Part shown: piece after piece, positions 35,064 to 43,561 of the stretch
Numbering within the stretch: position 1 is the first letter of the stretch
How the letters are laid out: each line of letters begins with the position of its first letter
Assembly: GCA_022766165.1 (NCBI GenBank)
Contig: QYLO01000005.1
Coordinates: 1 to 64,000, forward strand
Origin: Candidatus Electrothrix gigas
GTDB taxonomy: Bacteria; Desulfobacterota; Desulfobulbia; Desulfobulbales; Desulfobulbaceae
Direction of reading: 5' to 3'
DNA length: 64,000 nt
Notes under the pieces: generated by a model
Databases searched by the model: none
The model's input: the letters and a program-made list of their open reading frames with translations, nothing else
What the model was told of the DNA's origin: nothing
Program-made: the position numbers and the translations under genes

Positions 35064-37619
35064 ATGCCAACTTTAAAAAACAGGGTTTCCCCAGACGAAA
35101 TTTTATTATTTTTTTTATTGCTCTTCGGCCCCCTTGCCCACGGCACAGTGGAAACATGGTCAATAACCACTGCCCACCTCATCGTTATTTGTCTGATCTC
35201 AATAGCGGTACTGACACAGGTCTACAGAGGACAACTCAAATGCTATCGCACTCCTGTAGACCTTCCGATAGTTCTTTTTTTTCTTGCAATCCTTATCTCA
35301 TACTTTACCTCTGTTGCCCCCTATACAAGCCGAACTGTTATCTATAAACTCCTTGCCGCTGTTGCCCTTTTTTTCTATATTATTCATACCCACAGAAGCC
35401 GAAAAAAAATCAACCTTCTCCTTTGGGTAATCGTCGTTCTTGGCACAATATATGCTATTATGGGCTTAACCTTCATACAAGGAGATATTCTAGGATTTAA
35501 AATATTCTCTGGAAGACATTACAGGATATCACTTTTCTATGTTAATTATAATCATTTTGCCGGATACCTCGAGCTGGTCTTTTGCCTCTCTGTCGGACTG
35601 ACAGCTGCAAACAGAGGCGGTAAACGAATACTGCTGTTTGGCATGACGATCCTGATTGCCCTTGCTCTGCTCTTCACCTTGTCCCGAGGCGGCATTTTAG
35701 GGGCAAGTGGCGGTTTGGCTTTTTTTATGATTACCTCAGCTATTATACATCGTAAGAAGAAGGGATACCTCCTTTTTATCTCTGCAATATCGCTGGGTCT
35801 TATCATTATAGCCTGGTTTGGCCTCAATCCTGTCCTAGAGCGGTTAAGTACTCTTGACAATCTTTCAGTTGCCGGTAAAGCCAGAATACAGATATGGCAC
35901 GATGCCCTTGCTATGATTTATGATCGTCCCCTTTCTGGTTGGGGGCCAGGGACCTTTTCAGTGGCCTTTCCTGCATATCAAACCTATGGATTCAAACATC
36001 AATTTGTCAACTATGCGCATAATGACTATGTGGAGTTGACGACCGATACCGGAATACTTGGGTTAGCCGTATTTATCAGTGGACTCTTCTGGCTTTACAT
36101 TTCTTGCCTAAAAAAATTAACAAAGACGCAGAGCAAGTACTTGCCCAACATCGGGGTTGGATCGTTAGCAGCCTGTTTTTCTATCCTTATTCACTCTGTA
36201 ACTGACTGTAATCTTCAAATTCAGGCCAACCTGTTTCTCTTTGTCATTGCTGCCGGTATTGCTGTCATTGCTGCGGATAAGAGCAGAAGAAATAGTATGC
36301 TTAGAGCAGATATTTTTCTTGACTCTCCTACCAAGAAGCGTATTCTTTTTATAGGCTGTTGCCTTCTCTTCTGTGCAAGTGCCGCAATAGCAGCTTTACC
36401 GTTTTTATGTGAACAAGCCCTTACAGCGGCAAAAATTTCTTTTCGCCAAAGAAAATATGATGATGCAATTTCTCAAATAGACCAAGCACTCTTTTTCAAC
36501 CCAGATAATACTGAACTCCTCTCCTTAAAAGGAGATATTTTATTGACAAAGAGAAGTCAAACAGATAGATTGAGTGATATAAAAAGTTGTACAGGATGTA
36601 AAAATATCATATTTTGGTATGAAAAGGCAAGTAAAGCTGCTCCTACAAACAGCTCGTATTTGAGGAAGCAAGGTGCCTTTTTTGAACGATACCAAAAAAT
36701 TGCCCAGGCAAAAAAAGCCTACAAAGAGGCGATTCAACTCTCTCCTATGTATGCGCCGCCGTATTACCGCTTGGCTATCCTGTATCTCAGACAACGACAA
36801 ACTGATGATGCGTTAAACGCTTTTCGGCAATACCTCGAGCGTGCTGGGACAACAAAAGTGCCACAGGTTCTGGATGATATTTGGAGTGCAGGCGGAGAAT
36901 ATGAAATGCAAAAACGAGCTATTCCTGCAACAGCATCTTTTCAACAGGCGTTTGCAAACTATCTTGCCCGAAATGGAAAAAAAGAACTTGCAGAGCAGGA
37001 AAATGCTTTTGCCTTTAGGCAAGATCCCACGGCTCGAAATGCGCGAGTGCATCTCAACTTTCTCTGGCGCAACAAAAATTTTACTGATTCAGTCAAGATG
37101 AGCAAGGCGTATCTGGACCAGTTTCCCGAGGATATCTGGATCAAAGAACGATATGCTGTGAGTTTAGAAAAAATAAAGCAATATGAACAAGCTGTTTTGA
37201 TTTATCAACAACTTGCGACTACATTTTCTGACAAGCCCCAAAAAGCGGCAGAATATTTTATCAAAATCGCTCGACTTTATGCTCAACAAAAGTTATACAG
37301 CAAAGCTGTTACGGTCTTGCATCAAGGAATTGAAAAGTATCCACGCACAGGAATTCTCTTCTATCACACAGGTCTTTACTTGCGAACAATGAAAAAAAAT
37401 GAGAATGCGTTGCATGCCTTAAAAAAGGCTGGTTCGCTTATGCCTGATAATGTCTGGGTTCGTTATCAGCTTGGTGAAGAGTATCGGCGCAACAAACTTG
37501 AGCAGGAAGCCTTAAATGAGTGGAAAGAGTGTTTAGCTATACAACCTACCTTTGCCCGTTGTAAAGCCGGTATTAAACGAATTGAAAAAGAGTTTGGGTT
37601 GCCTGTTTCCGGGCAATAG
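35064..37619 (+). CDS. O-antigen ligase/polymerase-like membrane protein with C-terminal TPRs
   Basis: An 851-residue protein. Residues about 10-440 hold some 11-12 membrane spans with the Wzy_C/O-antigen ligase signature: LFTLSRGG, then DRPLSGWGPGTFSVAF and the large-loop end YAHNDYVELTTDTGILGL. From about residue 470 to the end there are several tetratricopeptide units (KYDDAISQIDQALFFNPDN, AKKAYKEAIQLSPMYAPPYY, YSKAVTVLHQGIEKYP). Such hybrid proteins polymerise or ligate surface polysaccharide at the periplasmic face. It begins about 40 bases after trpF and opens the polysaccharide locus. Confidence 0.85.
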   Translation: MPTLKNRVSPDEILLFFLLLFGPLAHGTVETWSITTAHLIVICLISIAVLTQVYRGQLKCYRTPVDLPIVLFFLAILISYFTSVAPYTSRTVIYKLLAAVALFFYIIHTHRSRKKINLLLWVIVVLGTIYAIMGLTFIQGDILGFKIFSGRHYRISLFYVNYNHFAGYLELVFCLSVGLTAANRGGKRILLFGMTILIALALLFTLSRGGILGASGGLAFFMITSAIIHRKKKGYLLFISAISLGLIIIAWFGLNPVLERLSTLDNLSVAGKARIQIWHDALAMIYDRPLSGWGPGTFSVAFPAYQTYGFKHQFVNYAHNDYVELTTDTGILGLAVFISGLFWLYISCLKKLTKTQSKYLPNIGVGSLAACFSILIHSVTDCNLQIQANLFLFVIAAGIAVIAADKSRRNSMLRADIFLDSPTKKRILFIGCCLLFCASAAIAALPFLCEQALTAAKISFRQRKYDDAISQIDQALFFNPDNTELLSLKGDILLTKRSQTDRLSDIKSCTGCKNIIFWYEKASKAAPTNSSYLRKQGAFFERYQKIAQAKKAYKEAIQLSPMYAPPYYRLAILYLRQRQTDDALNAFRQYLERAGTTKVPQVLDDIWSAGGEYEMQKRAIPATASFQQAFANYLARNGKKELAEQENAFAFRQDPTARNARVHLNFLWRNKNFTDSVKMSKAYLDQFPEDIWIKERYAVSLEKIKQYEQAVLIYQQLATTFSDKPQKAAEYFIKIARLYAQQKLYSKAVTVLHQGIEKYPRTGILFYHTGLYLRTMKKNENALHALKKAGSLMPDNVWVRYQLGEEYRRNKLEQEALNEWKECLAIQPTFARCKAGIKRIEKEFGLPVSGQ

Positions 37620-37658
37620 AACAAGAACAGATAAATCCCGCCTTGAGGAGAAATTATC

Positions 37659-38321
37659 ATGAAAAAAACCGTTGTAACGTTATGCTCGGCAATGCTTTTG
37701 TTGTACGCAACACAGGGAGCAGTGAATGCCCAACCATTAAGTCCCGTTGTTCCGCCAGTTGTTGTTCCGCCGATTGTTGTTCCACCGGTTGTTGTTCCGC
37801 CGGTTGTTGTTCCGCCGATTACCCCGGCTACTGAAAAGGCTAGGACGGAAGAGGCTCTTGAAGCTACTGAAGAAGCGTTAGAGAAGCTGAGTAATGCAGG
37901 AGGAAAGGGTGCCATAACCAAGCCTCTCATTCCAAAGATAGACACCAGTCAGGGAACAGTACTCTACACAACTGTGATTCGTCCTACCTTTGATCAGGCT
38001 GTATGGGTAGAGTCTCCTGCTATTAGTAGATCTGCTACCGTATTAAGCTGGGGATTTTCAGTGTTACAGGGTTCTCGCCGCATCACACAAGTTGACTTGC
38101 CAGGTTTTGAAGATAACATTTTTATCTTACTATTTTCTTTGCCAGATCGATCAAGTAGCCAACAAGTTGAGGTCAAGGGGGGTGAAAAGTATCAATTTCG
38201 TGTTCCGATAAGACAATTTGTCATCAAAAGAAAGAACAGAGCTACTGGAAAGATTTCAGTCGGATTACATTATACAGGATCAGGCAAAACAAAGCTTGGT
38301 GTGTATCCTGTTAATAACTAA
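37659..38321 (+). CDS. Secreted protein with a VVVPP repeat
   Basis: A 220-residue protein with a Sec signal peptide (MKKTVVTLCSAMLLLYATQG, cut probably after VNA). It then has five VVVPP/VVPPI units, a short Glu/Ala helix (EEALEATEEALEKLSNAGG), and a beta-rich domain of about 150 residues that I do not recognise. The Pro/Val stretch probably forms an extended arm across the periplasm or through a wall. GAGGAG precedes the ATG. Its place between the polymerase-like gene and the outer-membrane barrel suggests a part in polysaccharide export or attachment. Confidence 0.7.
   Translation: MKKTVVTLCSAMLLLYATQGAVNAQPLSPVVPPVVVPPIVVPPVVVPPVVVPPITPATEKARTEEALEATEEALEKLSNAGGKGAITKPLIPKIDTSQGTVLYTTVIRPTFDQAVWVESPAISRSATVLSWGFSVLQGSRRITQVDLPGFEDNIFILLFSLPDRSSSQQVEVKGGEKYQFRVPIRQFVIKRKNRATGKISVGLHYTGSGKTKLGVYPVNN
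37746..37820 (+). repeat. 15-bp tandem repeat inside the VVVPP gene
   Basis: Five in-frame units of 15 bases, GTTGTTCCGCCGGTT with few changes, encode Val-Val-Pro-Pro-Val/Ile. Changes in copy number would lengthen or shorten the arm without breaking the frame. Confidence 0.85.
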
Positions 38322-38373
38322 ATATAATGGGGGGGATATGTTGCCAATAAAAAGGAAGTTGAGGGAGAAAAAA

Positions 38374-39654
38374 ATGAACCTGACGGTCTTTAATGCAAAA
38401 AAAGAAGTTATACAAGGGTATACGTCGCTGGTTGCAGCCGGAGTCATTATACCATTATTCTGTTGTGGAGTTATTTTACCTAACTCGGCTTCAGCTATGC
38501 AAACAGCAACTACTGAAGCGACCCTAGGGGTCACTTTAAGTGCTGAACAGGATGATAATGTCTTCTTGTCAAGCGAAATACCACCTGATTCTGCAAAGGA
38601 AGATGATTTAATTTTTCATCTGATGCCGACATTGGATGTAACCCATTTCTTGGGTGATCACAACTTGACTGCAAATCTGAAAGGAGACTTCCGAAAAGGT
38701 GCAGATATTGTTGACGGCGAAGTGAATCTTGAAGCCGGTGTTGGAGCAGAGTTCAACTTTGCCGGGGGGCTTATGATCGGCCTGTCGAACACGTATAAAA
38801 ATGAACAATTCGATCAAGGTCTGTATGCAGAAACAGGTGTCACAGACAGTCAAACAAATACCTACGGAGTAACGACTGGATATAACTTTGGAGAACGTAC
38901 ATCTGTTCGAGCGGGATATTCGCATAAATGGGAAGAATACGATGATCAGCCCGTAAAATCGGTATACGATACTGACAAGGTCAACGGTCGGATTACTATT
39001 CCGATAGCAACCGAATGGCAGAGCTATTTGGATGGACAGTTCAGCACCATAGAATCTGACGAAATATCAATCCGCAATAACGATAAGTCACGTGCAGTCA
39101 TCGGATTTCGGTGGGAAGGGCCAAACAGGTTTTCTTACTGGATTGAGGGTGGTATAGGTGAGGTTGACTATGAGAACGATGCGTTGGAAGACTATTCTGA
39201 AGGAGTCGGCGAAATTGGTGTAGAAGTTGCTTTAAGTGCTTGGAGTTCTTTACAGGCTGCTATAGGCCAGAACAGCTATGGAAAATTCAGATATGAGGGT
39301 GTATTCAGGCATAACTTTAGCGATAAAGTGGAGTTAACCTTTGGAGCCAATCAGGATACCCTGTCATCCTATTCCACAACTTCAAACGACAAGACCTATG
39401 ATGTAACTTCCTTTCGACTCGGATTGAACACCACCTTCTTGAACAGAGTTGAAGCTGGTCTCACAGGAAGTTATCAGATACAGGATACAGCAAATTCCGT
39501 TGAAACTCTCATAGGTAGATTTACCTTGGATTATCCAATTCAAGATTGGATTAAAGCCGGTGCTCATTATCAATATGCGACACGAACAGCCGACAATGCT
39601 GGAGAAGAATATGATGACAACAGGATCGGACTCTTTGTCACCTTGTCACTCTAA
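38374..39654 (+). CDS. Outer-membrane beta-barrel protein
   Basis: A 426-residue exported protein. ATG at 38374 follows AGGGAG by six bases, so upstream starts (38338, 38218) are less likely. A signal peptide ends near LPNSASA. The mature part shows regular amphipathic strands (for example RTSVRAGYSHKWEEY, NRVEAGLTGSYQIQD) and ends in an aromatic-poor strand, RIGLFVTLSL. It resembles the outer-membrane barrel proteins that accompany exopolysaccharide operons. The SLBB exporter overlaps its end. Confidence 0.75.
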   Translation: MNLTVFNAKKEVIQGYTSLVAAGVIIPLFCCGVILPNSASAMQTATTEATLGVTLSAEQDDNVFLSSEIPPDSAKEDDLIFHLMPTLDVTHFLGDHNLTANLKGDFRKGADIVDGEVNLEAGVGAEFNFAGGLMIGLSNTYKNEQFDQGLYAETGVTDSQTNTYGVTTGYNFGERTSVRAGYSHKWEEYDDQPVKSVYDTDKVNGRITIPIATEWQSYLDGQFSTIESDEISIRNNDKSRAVIGFRWEGPNRFSYWIEGGIGEVDYENDALEDYSEGVGEIGVEVALSAWSSLQAAIGQNSYGKFRYEGVFRHNFSDKVELTFGANQDTLSSYSTTSNDKTYDVTSFRLGLNTTFLNRVEAGLTGSYQIQDTANSVETLIGRFTLDYPIQDWIKAGAHYQYATRTADNAGEEYDDNRIGLFVTLSL

Positions 39655-41260
39655 AAGCGTTATTTGCTGGATACTGCTGATTCTTGTGCTATGCCTGCCC
39701 GTCTGTGGGCAGGCTGTAGAGGGGCGAAAGGCGATCTCCAGTAGAACCGAGCATTCCTCTGCGGCTCTTCCTCCAGCTAACAAAAAAATAACGCATATCT
39801 TTGCGGATGCTTCAGCAACCCGAGTCTATAGAAACAAAAGGGGTACAACGCAGTACGACTCACCTGCGGCTTCATCATCGACCCGAGCCTATAGGAGTAG
39901 GAGTAGCACAAGGGACAAAAGGGGTAAAACGCAACACATCACACCTACGGCTTCATCATCACATCAGGTATACAATAAGGACGTTCGTTCATCAAGTAAG
40001 AGCAGTTCTCTTCCACCTCCTGTGGTAGGTGCTGGCTTAACTAAGGGGAGTGCCTATGCTGTCGGACCTGAAGATGTACTTGCGATTGAGGTTTTTGACA
40101 ACCCAGAGCTGAAAGGTGAATACATAGTGTCAACTGATGGCGACATAGTTTTTCCTCTTATAGGACAGGTAAAAGTTGCTGGTCAAACGCTTGCTGCCAT
40201 TAAGAAAAAGCTGACTCATCTTTTAGAAAAGGACTACCTTTATAATCCCATTGTCAGTGTAGATGTCAGCAAATATTTAAGCAAAAAGGTCAAGATAATG
40301 GGCAAGATTGGTAAACCAGGTGTTTACTATCTTGAAGGTCCAACTCGTCTTTTTGACCTGCTGACAAGAGCTGGAGGCATTGTAAAACAGTCTGGAGAAA
40401 GCGTTATGAGTGGTCAAAAAGTTCATATTACACGAGTTCTTTCAAATAGAGGCCGACTCACAACTTCCTCGAATAATACGAAAACATATTATGTAGATCT
40501 TCATCAGCTACTGGTTGAAGGGAAAGATGAAACAAACGTCTATCTTCAATCTGGAGATGTCATTTTTATACCGAATACCAGTTCATTTCATGTAATAGGA
40601 GAAGTGAAAAAAGCCGGTTCATTTCCCTTTGAAGAAGGCATGACACTTCTTAAGGCAATAGCTTTAGCAAGCGGACTTACTGACAAAGCCGATGCCGATG
40701 CTATTGTGATCAAACGGATACAAAACGGTAAAGTTAAAGAGATAACAGCGAATAGAGAGGCAGACACAGTATTACAACCTAGTGATACAGTTATTATCCC
40801 TCAAGCCAGATCTGTTGAAGTTGTGGGAGAGGTGAAAAAACCGGGATCTATATCCTATGAACCCGGCATGACGGTTTTAAAGGTAATAGATCTTGCTGGC
40901 GGGGCAACCCTGAAAGGCTCAAGTGATAATGCGCTTATTAAGCGCCTGAGCAACGGTCAAGTCTTAGAAATGAAAGCGAATAAATTCACTTCTGTGCAAC
41001 CTAATGATACCATCTTTGTTCCAGAGGTTCGCTCCTTTCATGTAACTGGTGAAGTTGTGAAACCAGGTTCTTTTCTTCATGAGCCACGTCTGACTCTGCT
41101 CAAGGCAATAGCTATGGCTGGTGGTCCCACTAAAAAAGGAGACCTAGAAGGTTCTATCATTAAACGCCTTATAGACGGTAGGATTAAAGAGATTAAGGCA
41201 ACCCCTATTACCCTTGTCCAACCAGACGATGTCATTGAGGTTCCATTGAGCTTCTGGTAA
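39611..41260 (+). CDS. Polysaccharide export protein with SLBB domains (Wza-like)
   Basis: Outer-membrane/periplasmic export channel component, about 549 residues. ATG at 39611 follows GGAG by six bases and overlaps the barrel gene by 44 bases. There is a hydrophobic signal region (VICWILLILVLCLPVCG; its last Cys could be a lipobox). A Ser/Arg-rich linker of about 100 residues follows with an internal duplication. The Poly_export domain starts at YAVGPEDVLAIEVFDNPEL. At least four SLBB-like units come after it, including FHVIGEVKKAGSFPFEEGMT, VEVVGEVKKPGSISYEPGMT and FHVTGEVVKPGSFLHEPRLT. It pairs with the BY-kinase that follows. Confidence 0.87.
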   Translation: MMTTGSDSLSPCHSKSVICWILLILVLCLPVCGQAVEGRKAISSRTEHSSAALPPANKKITHIFADASATRVYRNKRGTTQYDSPAASSSTRAYRSRSSTRDKRGKTQHITPTASSSHQVYNKDVRSSSKSSSLPPPVVGAGLTKGSAYAVGPEDVLAIEVFDNPELKGEYIVSTDGDIVFPLIGQVKVAGQTLAAIKKKLTHLLEKDYLYNPIVSVDVSKYLSKKVKIMGKIGKPGVYYLEGPTRLFDLLTRAGGIVKQSGESVMSGQKVHITRVLSNRGRLTTSSNNTKTYYVDLHQLLVEGKDETNVYLQSGDVIFIPNTSSFHVIGEVKKAGSFPFEEGMTLLKAIALASGLTDKADADAIVIKRIQNGKVKEITANREADTVLQPSDTVIIPQARSVEVVGEVKKPGSISYEPGMTVLKVIDLAGGATLKGSSDNALIKRLSNGQVLEMKANKFTSVQPNDTIFVPEVRSFHVTGEVVKPGSFLHEPRLTLLKAIAMAGGPTKKGDLEGSIIKRLIDGRIKEIKATPITLVQPDDVIEVPLSFW

Positions 41261-41287
41261 AACTATTAATCAATACAACAATATAAG

Positions 41288-41320
41288 AAGCCGGATATAT
41301 TTTAATCCGGTTTCTTTTTT
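41288..41320 (+). terminator. Intrinsic terminator or attenuator between exporter and BY-kinase
   Basis: CCGGAT at 41291-41296 pairs with ATCCGG at 41305-41310, extended by three more pairs (one wobble), with an eight-base loop. A T-rich run (TTTCTTTTTT) follows. It lies inside the operon, so it may reduce rather than stop transcription of the kinase gene. Confidence 0.7.
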
Positions 41321-41353
41321 CTTTAAAGATACGCCCCGCAAAACGATATAACA

Positions 41354-43543
41354 ATGATCCATCACAAACAGACAGAAATACAAGAACAAGAAATCAATCT
41401 CTATCAGTTTTTGTTAGTTCTCCGTCGAAGATACCCCTATCTTGTTGCTATTTTTCTTGTAACCCTTCTGCTTGTAGGCGTGTATTCTTTTCGTCAGGTT
41501 CCTCTTTATCAGGGGACGGCGCTCTTGATTTTCGAGCCAAACAGTAATGCGCCTGTTGATTTTGAACAGTTGGATCGGGTAAAAATCAATGACTTTCTTG
41601 AGACACAGAAACAGATTATCACCTCCCGCAAAGTCATTAGTCGCGTACTAGAAGCTCTCAATTTACAGCAACTGCCACAAAAAAATACTGGTGGACTTTC
41701 GCATCTTCGCAAGGAACTGATTCTTAAAGTTCGAGAACTCCTTGGCATAGCTGAGGATACAGCCGAAGAGGATGCTACAAAAACAGATTTTATTGCTCTG
41801 TTCAGAGAGAAAATCTCTGTTGAAGCTCCACGCAACACCAATCTGATGGAATTACGGGTAGCTGACCCTGATCCTCAACAGGCTGCACGTTATACAAATA
41901 CACTTGCGAGAATATATATTGAGTATGATCTGGAAGATCGTAGATCCGCCTCTGGTAATGCCTTTACTTGGCTATCCGAGCAGGTAGCTCTCCTGAAAGC
42001 CAAGGTGCAAAAATCTGAACTGGATCTTCTCAAATACAAGCAGGAAGAGGCATTGACATCCATTGAAAAACGACAGAACACCATTGATGACAAGATTAAT
42101 GAACTGAACGAAAATCTCTCCAAGCTGGTTATGCAACGCATGGAAAAGGAGGCAATCCTGCAGGAGATTCGTGGATTGGCAAATAGGCTACATAAAACCG
42201 ATATTATTCCTGCAGTACTGGAAAACTCTCAAATCAAATTGCTCAAAGAAGAGTACAATAAAATTGAAATACAATTTGCCCGAATTTCTACAAAATTTAA
42301 AAGGAATCATCCTGAAAGGGTTCGTCTTAGTACGCAACTTTCTCATATTAAAAGAAAAATCACTGATGAAGCTAAAAAAGTTGTCAAGGATATGGAGATA
42401 TCAATTTATATTCTCCAAAAAAAACAAAACGCTCTTGAACTCTCTTTAGAGTCATATAAAAAACAGGCTCGAAGAATCGCAGAGCAGGCTATTGAGTACG
42501 GTGTTCTCAAGCGAGAAGCTGAAAGTAATAAACAGATGTATAAGGTTCTTCTTGAACGGTTAAAAGAAACAGATATTGGCAGCTCTATTGTTGCCAACAA
42601 AATTAGAATAGTAGACAGTGCAGAAGTTCCCAATGCTCCATTCTCTCCCAATATTCCACGTAATCTGCTGCTTGCCGGGGTATTTGGTCTTTTTGTCGGT
42701 ACTGGAGCCTGTTTTCTGATCGAATACTTTGACAATACGGTGAAGAGTCGAGATGATCTTGAGCTGTTACTTGGCTTAAATTTTATTGGAGCAGTTCCAG
42801 AAAGAAAACAGTCTGTTGCTCTAGGGAGTACAATGGATAAACTCCTGAGCAGAGGGTTTCAGGAGAGTAAGTCTATATTGGATTTTTATCGAAAGGATCA
42901 TCTTTTGCAAACCCTTATGATAACAAGTGCTCTTCCTGGAGAGGGAAAGACCTCTACTATTGCGGGACTTGCTATCACCCATGCACGAGCTGGCAGGAAG
43001 GTCTTGATGATTGACGCTGATATATTCAAACCTCGCCTGAGCAAAATATTGGGTCTTCCTAATACACCTGGTCTTTTTGATTATTTTTATAAAGGAGCAA
43101 AGCCAACGGAGTTAGTCATGCAAACTCCAGAAAAAAATCTTTTTCTGCTGCCCAGCGGCCTAATACCACCCAATCCTGCTGAGTTGATCTCGTCAAAAGA
43201 GATGGAAAAAATCCTCAACGCATTTTCTGATCTCTATGATATGATTTTTATTGATGCACCTCCGATAAGTGCTTCTGGCGGGATTCCTATATTAGCAAGT
43301 TATCTTGATGGGGTAGTCCTTGCTGTGAAAGCCTATAGTACAAATCATCATACATCTGCAAGTGCAGCAAAAGATCTGCAAAAGGTCAACGCAAATCTAA
43401 TAGGTGCAATCCTCACCAGAACCCGTAAAAAGTATGGGTATGGATACGGTGGGTACGGGTATGGGTACGGGTACGGGTACGGGTACGGTAGTAAAAAAAC
43501 AAAAGATCATGCTGTAATGACAGATACAGAGAAATCTTCCTGA
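41354..43543 (+). CDS. Wzz/BY-kinase, polysaccharide chain-length regulator and tyrosine kinase
   Basis: A 729-residue inner-membrane protein. It has an N-terminal Wzz domain with a span (YPYLVAIFLVTLLLVGVYSF), a long periplasmic coiled coil (residues about 190-390), a second span (NLLLAGVFGLFVGTGACFLI) and a cytosolic tyrosine kinase. The kinase has Walker A SALPGEGKTSTIAGL, Walker A' VLMIDADIFKPRL and Walker B DMIFIDAPP. The tail is a Tyr-Gly run ending SKKTK, the autophosphorylation cluster. In Wzc-like systems the kinase cycles with a phosphatase to control chain length; no phosphatase gene is seen in the window. Confidence 0.92.
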   Translation: MIHHKQTEIQEQEINLYQFLLVLRRRYPYLVAIFLVTLLLVGVYSFRQVPLYQGTALLIFEPNSNAPVDFEQLDRVKINDFLETQKQIITSRKVISRVLEALNLQQLPQKNTGGLSHLRKELILKVRELLGIAEDTAEEDATKTDFIALFREKISVEAPRNTNLMELRVADPDPQQAARYTNTLARIYIEYDLEDRRSASGNAFTWLSEQVALLKAKVQKSELDLLKYKQEEALTSIEKRQNTIDDKINELNENLSKLVMQRMEKEAILQEIRGLANRLHKTDIIPAVLENSQIKLLKEEYNKIEIQFARISTKFKRNHPERVRLSTQLSHIKRKITDEAKKVVKDMEISIYILQKKQNALELSLESYKKQARRIAEQAIEYGVLKREAESNKQMYKVLLERLKETDIGSSIVANKIRIVDSAEVPNAPFSPNIPRNLLLAGVFGLFVGTGACFLIEYFDNTVKSRDDLELLLGLNFIGAVPERKQSVALGSTMDKLLSRGFQESKSILDFYRKDHLLQTLMITSALPGEGKTSTIAGLAITHARAGRKVLMIDADIFKPRLSKILGLPNTPGLFDYFYKGAKPTELVMQTPEKNLFLLPSGLIPPNPAELISSKEMEKILNAFSDLYDMIFIDAPPISASGGIPILASYLDGVVLAVKAYSTNHHTSASAAKDLQKVNANLIGAILTRTRKKYGYGYGGYGYGYGYGYGYGSKKTKDHAVMTDTEKSS
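43433..43488 (+). repeat. Hexamer repeat encoding the Tyr-Gly tail
   Basis: GGGTAC/GGGTAT-type hexamers run in tandem, each coding Gly-Tyr. Slippage would change the number of phosphorylatable tyrosines without a frameshift. Confidence 0.8.
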
Positions 43544-43561
43544 GCCGTAGACAGAAGACTC

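Noticed and set aside
37466-37945. Minus-strand frame with GGTT repeats opposite the VVVPP gene
   Set aside because: It is only the reverse reading of the 15-bp repeat and flanking codons; it has no start signal and lies against a gene with a good signal peptide and ribosome-binding site.
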